Assembly (NCBI GenBank): GCA_032718475.1
Contig: JAUCBJ010005120.1
Location: 1-35,795 of the forward strand
Reading direction: 5' to 3'
Origin: Nemertoderma westbladi
Lineage: Eukaryota > Xenacoelomorpha > Nemertodermatida > Nemertodermatidae
DNA length: 35,795 nucleotides
The position numbers were made by a program, and so were the translations under genes. This document shows, one piece after another, positions 8,382 to 23,690 of the stretch (its first letter is position 1; each line of letters begins with the position of its first letter). Below the pieces are notes generated by a model. That model was not told the origin of the DNA and did not search any database. It saw nothing but the letters and a program-made list of their open reading frames with translations.

Positions 8382-8548
8382 ATGACATAGATGTTAATGG
8401 GATAAATTCCAAGAGCGAGGCCATTGGCGTTGCCGTTACTAAGTCTATAACTCCAAAGGATTGCAGGAATTCCCAGCCAACAGTAGAAAAGAATCCGACA
8501 ATGGAAACGTCGGAATATCAGACACCTGTGCGTACCAAGTGCTCCCAT
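8382..8548 (+). CDS. Second exon of the same unidentified gene
   Basis: The 167-nt stretch lies between a CAG acceptor (8379-8381) and a perfect GTAAGT donor (8549-8554). It begins with two bases that complete a codon, so it needs a one-base overhang from upstream, which the 4559-4700 exon supplies (G plus AT gives Asp). It stays open for 55 full codons and ends in phase 0. It encodes DIDVNGINSKSEAIGVAVTK, then a Pro/Thr/Ser-rich run including MTSEYQ-like acidic and polar residues and finishing PVRTKCSH. The encoded part is hydrophilic, with two Cys, no membrane segment and no domain I know. Together the two exons encode about 103 residues of probable disordered linker. The donor sits 22 bp from the first satellite unit, and the exon end itself resembles the satellite unit. 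Confidence 0.68.
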
Positions 8549-8570
8549 GTAAGTACTCTATGTAACGTTC
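8549..8570 (+). other. Donor site and spacer between exon and satellite
   Basis: The sequence gtaagtactctatgtaacgt is a full-consensus donor followed by a word close to tactatataacg, the core of the adjoining satellite. It is the probable seed region of that satellite. Confidence 0.6.
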
Positions 8571-11500
8571 ATACCCAACAGATACCAAGTTTACTATATA
8601 ACGATCCGACTACTACGATACCCAACAGATACCAAGTTTACTATATAACGATCCGACTACTACGATACCCAACAGATACCAAGTTTACTATATAACGATC
8701 CGACTACTACGATACCCAACAGATACCAAGTTTACTATATAACGATCCGACTACGATACCCAACAGATACCAAGTTTACTATATAACGATCCGACTACGA
8801 TACCCAACAGATACCAAGTTTACTATATAACGATCCGACTACGATACCCAACAGATACCAAGTTTACTATATAACGATCCGACTACGATACCCAACAGAT
8901 ACCAAGTTTACTATATAACGATCCGACTACTACGATACCCAACAGATACCAAGTTTACTATATAACGATCCGACTACTACGATACCCAACAGATACCAAG
9001 TTTACTATATAACGATCCGACTACGATACCCAACAGATACCAAGTTTACTATATAACGATCCGACTACGATACCCAACAGATACCAAGTTTACTATATAA
9101 CGATCCGACTACTACGATACCCAACAGATACCAAGTTTACTATATAACGATCCGACTACGATACCCAACAGATACCAAGTTTACTATATAACGATCCGAC
9201 TACTACGATACCCAACAGATACCAAGTTTACTATATAACGATCCGACTACTACGATACCCAACAGATACCAAGTTTACTATATAACGATCCGACTACTAC
9301 GATACCCAACAGATACCAAGTTTACTATATAACGATCCGACTACGATACCCAACAGATACCAAGTTTACTATATAACGATCCGACTACGATACCCAACAG
9401 ATACCAAGTTTACTATATAACGATCCGACTACGATACCCAACAGATACCTAGGTACTATATAACGATCCGACTACTACGATACCCAACAGATACCAAGTT
9501 TACTATATAACGATCCGACTACGATACCCAACAGATACCAAGTTTACTATATAACGATCCGACTACGATACCCAACAGATACCAAGTTTACTATATAACG
9601 ATCCGACTACGATACCCAACAGATACCAAGTTTACTATATAACGATCCGACTACTATACCCAACAGATACCAAGTTTACTATATAACGATCCGACTACGA
9701 TACCCAACAGATACCAAGTTTACTATATAACGATCCGACTACTACGATACCCAACAGATACCAAGTTTACTATATAACGATCCGACTACTACGATACCCA
9801 ACAGATACCAAGTTTACTATATAACGATCCGACTACTACGATACCCAACAGATACCAAGTTTACTATATAACGATCCGACTACTACGATACCCAACAGAT
9901 ACCAAGTTTACTATATAACGATCCGACTACGATACCCAACAGATACCAAGTTTACTATATAACGATCCGACTACTACGATACCCAACAGATACCAAGTTT
10001 ACTATATAACGATCCGACTACTACGATACCCAACAGATACCAAGTTTACTATATAACGATCCGACTACGATACCCAACAGATACCAAGTTTACTATATAA
10101 CGATCCGACTACTACGATACCCAACAGATACCAAGTTTACTATATAACGATCCGACTACTACGATACCCAACAGATACCAAGTTTACTATATAACGATCC
10201 GACTACTACGATACCCAACAGATACCAAGTTTACTATATAACGATCCGACTACTACGATACCCAACAGATACCAAGTTTACTATATAACGATCCGACTAC
10301 TTTATCCGACTGATACCAAGTTTACTATATAACGATCCGACTACTACGATACCCAACAGATACCAAGTTTACTATATAACGATCCGACTACTACGATACC
10401 CAACAGATACCAAGTTTACTATATAACGATCCGACTACTACGATACCCAACAGATACCAAGTTTACTATATAACGATCCGACTACTTTATCCGACTGATA
10501 CCAAGTTTACTATATAACGATCCGACTACTACGATACCCAACAGATACCAAGTTTACTATATAACGATCCGACTACTACGATACCCAACAGATACCAAGT
10601 TTACTATATAACGATCCGACTACTTTATCCGACTGATACCAAGTTTACTATATAACGATCCGACTACTACGATACCCAACAGATACCAAGTTTACTATAT
10701 AACGATCCGACTACTACGATACCCAACAGATACCAAGTTTACTATATAACGATCCGACTACTACGATACCCAACAGATACCAAGTTTACTATATAACGAT
10801 CCGACTACTTTATCCGACTGATACCAAGTTTACTATATAACGATCCGACTACTACGATACCCAACAGATACCAAGTTTACTATATAACGATCCGACTACT
10901 ACGATACCCAACAGATACCAAGTTTACTATATAACGATCCGACTACTACGATACCCAACAGATACCAAGTTTACTATATAACGATCCGACTACTACGATA
11001 CCCAACAGATACCAAGTTTACTATATAACGATCCGACTACTACGATACCCAACAGATACCAAGTTTACTATATAACGATCCGACTACTTTATCCGACTGA
11101 TACCAAGTTTACTATATAACGATCCGACTACTACGATACCCAACAGATACCAAGTTTACTATATAACGATCCGACTACTACGATACCCAACAGATACCAA
11201 GTTTACTATATAACGATCCGCTCATTCCCAACAGATACCAAGTTTACTATATAACGATCCGACTACGATACCCAACAGATACCAAGTTTACTATATAACG
11301 ATCCGACTACGATACCCAACAGATACCAAGTTTACTATATAACGATCCGACTACTACGATACCCAACAGATACCAAGTTTACTATATAACGATCCGACTA
11401 CTACGATACCCAACAGATACCAAGTTTACTATATAACGATCCGACTACGATACCCAACAGATACCAAGTTTACTATATAACGATCCGACTACGACGATAC

Positions 11501-14500
11501 CCAACAGATACCAAGTTTACTATATAACGATCCGACTACTTTATCCGACTGATACCAAGTTTACTATATAACGATCCGACTACTTTATCCGACTGATACC
11601 AAGTTTACTATATAACGATCCGACTACTTTATCCGACTGATACCAAGTTTACTATATAACGATCCGACTACTTTATCCGACTGATACCAAGTTTACTATA
11701 TAACGATCCGACTACTTTATCCGACTGATACCAAGTTTACTATATAACGATCCGACTACTTTATCCGACTGATACCAAGTTTACTATATAACGATCCGAC
11801 TACTTTATCCGACTGATACCTAGTTTACTATATAACGATCCGACTACTACGATACCCAACAGATACCAAGTTTACTATATAACGATCCGACTACTACGAT
11901 ACCCAACAGATACCAAGTTTACTATATAACGATCCGACTACTACGATACCCAACAGATACCAAGTTTACTATATAACGATCCGACTACTACGATACCCAA
12001 CAGATACCAAGTTTACTATATAACGATCCGACTACGATACCCAACAGATACCAAGTTTACTATATAACGATCCGACTACGACGATACCCAACAGATACCA
12101 AGTTTACTATATAACGATCCGACTACGACGATACCCAACAGATACCAAGTTTACTATATAACGATCCGACTACTTTATCCGACTGATACCAAGTTTACTA
12201 TATAACGATCCGACTACGATACCCAACAGATACCAAGTTTACTATATAACGATCCGACTACTACGATACCCAACAGATACCAAGTTTACTATATAACGAT
12301 CCGACTACGATACCCAACAGATACCAAGTTTACTATATAACGATCCGACTACTACGATACCCAACAGATACCAAGTTTACTATATAACGATCCGACTACG
12401 ACGATACCCAACAGATACCAAGTTTACTATATAACGATCCGACTACTTTATCCGACTGATACCAAGTTTACTATATAACGATCCGACTACGATACCCAAC
12501 AGATACCAAGTTTACTATATAACGATCCGACTACTACGATACCCAACAGATACCAAGTTTACTATATAACGATCCGACTACGATACCCAACAGATACCAA
12601 GTTTACTATATAACGATCCGACTACGATACCCAACAGATACCAAGTTTACTATATAACGATCCGACTACTACGATACCCAACAGATACCAAGTTTACTAT
12701 ATAACGATCCGACTACGATACCCAACAGATACCAAGTTTACTATATAACGATCCGACTACGATACCCAACAGATACCAAGTTTACTATATAACGATCCGA
12801 CTACTACGATACCCAACAGATACCAAGTTTACTATATAACGATCCGACTACTTTATCCGACTGATACCAAGTTTACTATATAACGATCCGACTACTACGA
12901 TACCCAACAGATACCAAGTTTACTATATAACGACCCGACTACTTTATCCGACTGATACCAAGTTTACTATATAACGATCCGACTACTTTATCCGACTGAT
13001 ACCAAGTTTACTATATAACGATCCGACTACTACGATACCCAACAGATACCAAGTTTACTATATAACGATCCGACTACTACGATACCCAACAGATACCAAG
13101 TTTACTATATAACGATCCGACTACTACGATACCCAACAGATACCAAGTTTACTATATAACGATCCGACTACTTTATCCGACTGATACCAAGTTTACTATA
13201 TAACGATCCGACTACTACGATACCCAACAGATACCAAGTTTACTATATAACGATCCGACTACGATACCCAACAGATACCAAGTTTACTATATAACGATCC
13301 GACTACGATACCCAACAGATACCAAGTTTACTATATAACGATCCGACTACTACGATACCCAACAGATACCAAGTTTACTATATAACGATCCGACTACGAT
13401 ACCCAACAGATACCAAGTTTACTATATAACGATCCGACTACGATACCCAACAGATACCAAGTTTACTATATAACGATCCGACTACTACGATACCCAACAG
13501 ATACCAAGTTTACTATATAACGATCCGACTACTTTATCCGACTGATACCAAGTTTACTATATAACGATCCGACTACTTTATCCGACTGATACCAAGTTTA
13601 CTATATAACGATCCGACTACTTTATCCGACTGATACCAAGTTTACTATATAACGATCCGACTACTACGATACCCAACAGATACCAAGTTTACTATATAAC
13701 GATCCGACTACTACGATACCCAACAGATACCAAGTTTACTATATAACGATCCGACTACTACGATACCCAACAGATACCAAGTTTACTATATAACGATCCG
13801 ACTACTTTATCCGACTGATACCAAGTTTACTATATAACGATCCGACTACTACGATACCCAACAGATACCAAGTTTACTATATAACGATCCGACTACTACG
13901 ATACCCAACAGATACCAAGTTTACTATATAACGATCCGACTACTTTATCCGACTGATACCAAGTTTACTATATAACGATCCGACTACTACGATACCCAAC
14001 AGATACCAAGTTTACTATATAACGATCCGACTACGATACCCAACAGATACCAAGTTTACTATATAACGATCCGACTACTACGATACCCAACAGATACCAA
14101 GTTTACTATATAACGATCCGACTACTTTATCCGACTGATACCAAGTTTACTATATAACGATCCGACTACTACGATACCCAACAGATACCTAGTTTACTAT
14201 ATAACGATCCGACTACTTTATCCGACTGATACCAAGTTTACTATATAACGATCCGACTACTACGATACCCAACAGATACCAAGTTTACTATATAACGATC
14301 CGACTACTTTATCCGACTGATACCAAGTTTACTATATAACGATCCGACTACTACGATACCCAACAGATACCTAGTTTACTATATAACGATCCGACTACTT
14401 TATCCGACTGATACCAAGTTTACTATATAACGATCCGACTACGATACCCAACAGATACCTAGTTTACTATATAACGATCCGACTACTTTATCCGACTGAT

Positions 14501-15360
14501 ACCAAGTTTACTATATAACGATCCGACTACTACGATACCCAACAGATACCAAGTTTACTATATAACGATCCGACTACTTTATCCGACTGATACCAAGTTT
14601 ACTATATAACGATCCGACTACTACGATACCCAACAGATACCAAGTTTACTATATAACGATCCGACTACTTTATCCGACTGATACCAAGTTTACTATATAA
14701 CGATCCGACTACGATACCCAACAGATACCAAGTTTACTATATAACGATCCGACTACGATACCCAACAGATACCAAGTTTACTATATAACGATCCGACTAC
14801 GATACCCAACAGATACCAAGTTTACTATATAACGATCCGACTACTACGATACCCAACAGATACCAAGTTTACTATATAACGATCCGACTACTTTATCCGA
14901 CTGATACCAAGTTTACTATATAACGATCCGACTACTACGATACCCAACAGATACCTAGTTTACTATATAACGATCCGACTACTACGATACCCAACAGATA
15001 CCTAGTTTACTATATAACGATCCGACTACGATACCCAACAGATACCAAGTTTACTATATAACGATCCGACTACTACGATACCCAACAGATACCTAGTTTA
15101 CTATATAACGATCCGACTACGATACCCAACAGATACCAAGTTTACTATATAACGATCCGACTACTACGATACCCAACAGATACCAAGTTTACTATATAAC
15201 GATCCGACTACTACGATACCCAACAGATACCTAGTTTACTATATAACGATCCGACTACGATACCCAACAGATACCAAGTTTACTATATAACGATCCGACT
15301 ACTACGATACCCAACAGATACCAAGTTTACTATATAACGATCCGACTACGATACCCAACA

Positions 15361-17540
15361 GATACCAAGTTTACTATATAACGATCCGACTACTACGATA
15401 CCCAACAGATACCAAGTTTACTATATAACGATCCGACTACTACGATACCCAACAGATACCAAGTTTACTATATAACGATCCGACTACTTTATCCGACTGA
15501 TACCAAGTTTACTATATAACGATCCGACTACTACGATACCCAACAGATACCAAGTTTACTATATAACGATCCGACTACTACGATACCCAACAGATACCAA
15601 GTTTACTATATAACGATCCGACTACTTTATCCGACTGATACCAAGTTTACTATATAACGATCCGACTACTACGATACCCAACAGATACCAAGTTTACTAT
15701 ATAACGATCCGACTACGATACCCAACAGATACCAAGTTTACTATATAACGATCCGACTACGATACCCAACAGATACCAAGTTTACTATATAACGATCCGA
15801 CTACTACGATACCCAACAGATACCAAGTTTACTATATAACGATCCGACTACTTTATCCGACTGATACCAAGTTTACTATATAACGATCCGACTACTACGA
15901 TACCCAACAGATACCAAGTTTACTATATAACGATCCGACTACTACGATACCCAACAGATACCAAGTTTACTATATAACGATCCGACTACTACGATACCCA
16001 ACAGATACCAAGTTTACTATATAACGATCCGACTACTACGATACCCAACAGATACCAAGTTTACTATATAACGATCCGACTACTTTATCCGACTGATACC
16101 AAGTTTACTATATAACGATCCGACTACTACGATACCCAACAGATACCAAGTTTACTATATAACGATCCGACTACGATACCCAACAGATACCAAGTTTACT
16201 ATATAACGATCCGACTACGATACCCAACAGATACCAAGTTTACTATATAACGATCCGACTACTACGATACCCAACAGATACCAAGTTTACTATATAACGA
16301 TCCGACTACTTTATCCGACTGATACCAAGTTTACTATATAACGATCCGACTACTACGATACCCAACAGATACCAAGTTTACTATATAACGATCCGACTAC
16401 GATACCCAACAGATACCAAGTTTACTATATAACGATCCGACTACTTTATCCGACTGATACCAAGTTTACTATATAACGATCCGACTACGATACCCAACAG
16501 ATACCAAGTTTACTATATAACGATCCGACTACTACGATACCCAACAGATACCAAGTTTACTATATAACGATCCGACTACTTTATCCGACTGATACCAAGT
16601 TTACTATATAACGATCCGACTACTACGATACCCAACAGATACCAAGTTTACTATATAACGATCCGACTACTACGATACCCAACAGATACCAAGTTTACTA
16701 TATAACGATCCGACTACTTTATCCGACTGATACCAAGTTTACTATATAACGATCCGACTACTACGATACCCAACAGATACCAAGTTTACTATATAACGAT
16801 CCGACTACTACGATACCCAACAGATACCAAGTTTACTATATAACGATCCGACTACTTTATCCGACTGATACCAAGTTTACTATATAACGATCCGACTACT
16901 ACGATACCCAACAGATACCAAGTTTACTATATAACGATCCGACTACGATACCCAACAGATACCAAGTTTACTATATAACGATCCGACTACGATACCCAAC
17001 AGATACCAAGTTTACTATATAACGATCCGACTACTACGATACCCAACAGATACCAAGTTTACTATATAACGATCCGACTACTTTATCCGACTGATACCAA
17101 GTTTACTATATAACGATCCGACTACTACGATACCCAACAGATACCAAGTTTACTATATAACGATCCGACTACTACGATACCCAACAGATACCAAGTTTAC
17201 TATATAACGATCCGACTACTACGATACCCAACAGATACCAAGTTTACTATATAACGATCCGACTACTACGATACCCAACAGATACCAAGTTTACTATATA
17301 ACGATCCGACTACTTTATCCGACTGATACCAAGTTTACTATATAACGATCCGACTACTACGATACCCAACAGATACCAAGTTTACTATATAACGATCCGA
17401 CTACGATACCCAACAGATACCAAGTTTACTATATAACGATCCGACTACGATACCCAACAGATACCAAGTTTACTATATAACGATCCGACTACTACGATAC
17501 CCAACAGATACCAAGTTTACTATATAACGATCCGACTACT
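15361..17540. repeat. Block duplication of about 950 bp at an offset of 1230 bp
   Basis: The order of unit types from about 15,361 to 16,310 is repeated at 16,591-17,540 at a constant offset of 1230 bp. I checked this at eight places, for example tttatcc tails at 15,489/16,719, 15,851/17,081 and 16,081/17,311. The match ends on the left where a 44-bp acgatacc unit faces a tttatccgactg unit, and on the right where tttatccg faces a ctgatacc unit. Confidence 0.85.
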
Positions 17541-20500
17541 GATACCCAACAGATACCAAGTTTACTATATAACGATCCGACTACTACGATACCCAACAGA
17601 TACCAAGTTTACTATATAACGATCCGACTACGATACCCAACAGATACCAAGTTTACTATATAACGATCCGACTACTGATACCCAACAGATACCAAGTTTA
17701 CTATATAACGATCCGACTACGATACCCAACAGATACCAAGTTTACTATATAACGATCCGACTACTACGATACCCAACAGATACCAAGTTTACTATATAAC
17801 GATCCGACTACGATACCCAACAGATACCAAGTTTACTATATAACGATCCGACTACTACGATACCCAACAGATACCAAGTTTACTATATAACGATCCGACT
17901 ACGATACCCAACAGATACCAAGTTTACTATATAACGATCCGACTACTACGATACCCAACAGATACCAAGTTTACTATATAACGATCCGACTACTACGATA
18001 CCCAACAGATACCAAGTTTACTATATAACGATCCGACTACTACGATACCCAACAGATACCAAGTTTACTATATAACGATCCGACTACGATACCCAACAGA
18101 TACCAAGTTTACTATATAACGATCCGACTACTGATACCCAACAGATACCAAGTTTACTATATAACGATCCGTACTACGATACCCAACAGATACCAAGTTT
18201 ACTATATAACGATCCGACTACTACGATACCCAACAGATACCAAGTTTACTATATAACGATCCGACTACTACGATACCCAACAGATACCAAGTTTACTATA
18301 TAACGATCCGACTACTGATACCCAACAGATACCAAGTTTACTATATAACGATCCGACTACTACGATACCCAACAGATACCAAGTTTACTATATAACGATC
18401 CGACTACGATACCCAACAGATACCAAGTTTACTATATAACGATCCGACTACGATACCCAACAGATACCAAGTTTACTATATAACGATCCGACTACTACGA
18501 TACCCAACAGATACCAAGTTTACTATATAACGATCCGACTACTGATACCCAACAGATACCAAGTTTACTATATAACGATCCGACTACGATACCCAACAGA
18601 TACCAAGTTTACTATATAACGATCCGACTACGATACCCAACAGATACCAAGTTTACTATATAACGATCCGACTACTACGATACCCAACAGATACCAAGTT
18701 TACTATATAACGATCCGACTACTACGATACCCAACAGATACCAAGTTTACTATATAACGATCCGACTACGATACCCAACAGATACCAAGTTTACTATATA
18801 ACGATCCGACTACGATACCCAACAGATACCAAGTTTACTATATAACGATCCGACTACTACGATACCCAACAGATACCAAGTTTACTATATAACGATCCGA
18901 CTACTACGATACCCAACAGATACCAAGTTTACTATATAACGATCCGACTACTACGATACCCAACAGATACCAAGTTTACTATATAACGATCCGACTACGA
19001 TACCCAACAGATACCAAGTTTACTATATAACGATCCGACTACTGTACCCGACTGATACCAAGTTTACTATATAACGATCCGACTACGATACCCAACAGAT
19101 ACCAAGTTTACTATATAACGATCCGCACTACGATACCCAACAGATACCAAGTTTACTATATAACGATCCGACTACTACGATACCCAACAGATACCAAGTT
19201 TACTATATAACGATCCGACTACTACGATACCCAACAGATACCAAGTTTACTATATAACGATCCGACTACGATACCCAACAGATACCAAGTTTACTATATA
19301 ACGATCCGACTACGATACCCAACAGATACCAAGTTTACTATATAACGATCCGACTACTACGATACCCAACAGATACCAAGTTTACTATATAACGATCCGA
19401 CTACTACGATACCCAACAGATACCAAGTTTACTATATAACGATCCGACTACTACGATACCCAACAGATACCAAGTTTACTATATAACGATCCGACTACGA
19501 TACCCAACAGATACCAAGTTTACTATATAACGATCCGACTACTACGATACCCAACAGATACCAAGTTTACTATATAACGATCCGACTACTTTATCCGACA
19601 GATACCAAGTTTACTATATAACGATCCGACTACTACGATACCCAACAGATACCAAGTTTACTATATAACGATCCGACTACTACGATACCCAACAGATACC
19701 AAGTTTACTATATAACGATCCGACTACTACGATACCCAACAGATACCAAGTTTACTATATAACGATCCGACTACTTTATCCGACTGATACCAAGTTTACT
19801 ATATAACGATCCGACTACTACGATACCCAACAGATACCAAGTTTACTATATAACGATCCGACTACTACGATACCCAACAGATACCAAGTTTACTATATAA
19901 CGATCCGACTACTACGATACCCAACAGATACCAAGTTTACTATATAACGATCCGACTACTTTATCCGACTGATACCAAGTTTACTATATAACGATCCGAC
20001 TACGATACCCAACAGATACCAAGTTTACTATATAACGATCCGACTACTACGATACCCAACAGATACCAAGTTTACTATATAACGATCCGACTACTACGAT
20101 ACCCAACAGATACCAAGTTTACTATATAACGATCCGACTACTACGATACCCAACAGATACCAAGTTTACTATATAACGATCCGACTACTGATACCCAACA
20201 GATACCAAGTTTACTATATAACGATCCGACTACTACGATACCCAACAGATACCAAGTTTACTATATAACGATCCGACTACTACGATACCCAACAGATACC
20301 AAGTTTACTATATAACGATCCGACTACTTTATCCGACTGATACCAAGTTTACTATATAACGATCCGACTACTTTATCCGACTGATACCAAGTTTACTATA
20401 TAACGATCCGACTACTTTATCCGACTGATACCAAGTTTACTATATAACGATCCGACTACTACGATACCCAACAGATACCAAGTTTACTATATAACGATCC

Positions 20501-22330
20501 GACTACTACGATACCCAACAGATACCAAGTTTACTATATAACGATCCGACTACTTTATCCGACTGATACCAAGTTTACTATATAACGATCCGACTACTTT
20601 ATCCGACTGATACCAAGTTTACTATATAACGATCCGACTACTACGATACCCAACAGATACCAAGTTTACTATATAACGATCCGACTACTACGATACCCAA
20701 CAGATACCAAGTTTACTATATAACGATCCGACTACTTTATCCGACTGATACCAAGTTTACTATATAACGATCCGACTACTTTATCCGACTGATACCAAGT
20801 TTACTATATAACGATCCGACGACTACGATACCCAACAGATACCAAGTTTACTATATAACGATCCGACTACTACGATACCCAACAGATACCAAGTTTACTA
20901 TATAACGATCCGACCTACGATACCCAACAGATACCAAGTTTACTATATAACGATCCGACTACGATACCCAACAGATACCAAGTTTACTATATAACGATCC
21001 GACTACGATACCCAACAGATACCAAGTTTACTATATAACGATCCGACTACTTTATCCGACTGATACCAAGTTTACTATATAACGATCCGACTACTACGAT
21101 ACCCAACAGATACCAAGTTTACTATATAACGATCCGACTACTACGATACCCAACAGATACCAAGTTTACTATATAACGATCCGACTACTACGATACCCAA
21201 CAGATACCAAGTTTACTATATAACGATCCGACTACTACGATACCCAACAGATACCAAGTTTACTATATAACGATCCGACTACTACGATACCCAACAGATA
21301 CCAAGTTTACTATATAACGATCCGACTACTTTATCCGACTGATACCAAGTTTACTATATAACGATCCGACTACTACGATACCCAACAGATACCAAGTTTA
21401 CTATATAACGATCCGACTACTACGATACCCAACAGATACCAAGTTTACTATATAACGATCCGACTACTACGATACCCAACAGATACCAAGTTTACTATAT
21501 AACGATCCGACTACTTTATCCGACTGATACCAAGTTTACTATATAACGATCCGACTACTTTATCCGACTGATACCAAGTTTACTATATAACGATCCGACT
21601 ACTTTATCCGACTGATACCAAGTTTACTATATAACGATCCGACTACTACGATACCCAACAGATACCAAGTTTACTATATAACGATCCGACTACTACGATA
21701 CCCAACAGATACCAAGTTTACTATATAACGATCCGACTACTTTATCCGACTGATACCAAGTTTACTATATAACGATCCGACTACTACGATACCCAACAGA
21801 TACCAAGTTTACTATATAACGATCCGACTACTACGATACCCAACAGATACCAAGTTTACTATATAACGATCCGACTACTACGATACCCAACAGATACCAA
21901 GTTTACTATATAACGATCCGACTACTACGATACCCAACAGATACCAAGTTTACTATATAACGATCCGACTACTACGATACCCAACAGATACCAAGTTTAC
22001 TATATAACGATCCGACTACTTTATCCGACTGATACCAAGTTTACTATATAACGATCCGACTACTTTATCCGACTGATACCAAGTTTACTATATAACGATC
22101 CGACTACTTTATCCGACTGATACCAAGTTTACTATATAACGATCCGACTACTTTATCCGACTGATACCAAGTTTACTATATAACGATCCGACTACTACGA
22201 TACCCAACAGATACCAAGTTTACTATATAACGATCCGACTACTACGATACCCAACAGATACCAAGTTTACTATATAACGATCCGACTACTACGATACCCA
22301 ACAGATACCAAGTTTACTATATAACGATCC

Positions 22331-23690
22331 GACTACTTTATCCGACTGATACCAAGTTTACTATATAACGATCCGACTACTTTATCCGACTGATACCAAG
22401 TTTACTATATAACGATCCGACTACTTTATCCGACTGATACCAAGTTTACTATATAACGATCCGACTACTTTATCCGACTGATACCAAGTTTACTATATAA
22501 CGATCCGACTACTTTATCCGACTGATACCAAGTTTACTATATAACGATCCGACTACTTTATCCGACTGATACCAAGTTTACTATATAACGATCCGACTAC
22601 TACGATACCCAACAGATACCTAGTTTACTATATAACGATCCGACTACTACGATACCCAACAGATACCAAGTTTACTATATAACGATCCGACTACTTTATC
22701 CGACTGATACCAAGTTTACTATATAACGATCCGACTACTACGATACCCAACAGATACCAAGTTTACTATATAACGATCCGACTACTACGATACCCAACAG
22801 ATACCAAGTTTACTATATAACGATCCGACTACTACGATACCCAACAGATACCAAGTTTACTATATAACGATCCGACTACTACGATACCCAACAGATACCA
22901 AGTTTACTATATAACGATCCGACTACTACGATACCCAACAGATACCAAGTTTACTATATAACGATCCGACTACTACGATACCCAACAGATACCAAGTTTA
23001 CTATATAACGATCCGACTACTACGATACCCAACAGATACCAAGTTTACTATATAACGATCCGACTACTTTATCCGACTGATACCAAGTTTACTATATAAC
23101 GATCCGACTACTTTATCCGACTGATACCAAGTTTACTATATAACGATCCGACTACTTTATCCGACTGATACCAAGTTTACTATATAACGATCCGACTACT
23201 TTATCCGACTGATACCAAGTTTACTATATAACGATCCGACTACTTTATCCGACTGATACCAAGTTTACTATATAACGATCCGACTACTTTATCCGACTGA
23301 TACCAAGTTTACTATATAACGATCCGACTACTACGATACCCAACAGATACCTAGTTTACTATATAACGATCCGACTACTACGATACCCAACAGATACCAA
23401 GTTTACTATATAACGATCCGACTACTTTATCCGACTGATACCAAGTTTACTATATAACGATCCGACTACTACGATACCCAACAGATACCAAGTTTACTAT
23501 ATAACGATCCGACTACTACGATACCCAACAGATACCAAGTTTACTATATAACGATCCGACTACTACGATACCCAACAGATACCAAGTTTACTATATAACG
23601 ATCCGACTACTACGATACCCAACAGATACCAAGTTTACTATATAACGATCCGACTACTACGATACCCAACAGATACCAAGTTTACTATAT
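22331..23690. repeat. Block duplication with a 731-bp offset in the satellite
   Basis: A run of six tttatccgactg units, then a unit with the rare cctagttt variant (22,621 and 23,352), then a similar order of tails, occurs twice at a 731-bp offset. This is a second recent multi-unit duplication in the array. The right-hand limit is approximate. Confidence 0.8.
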
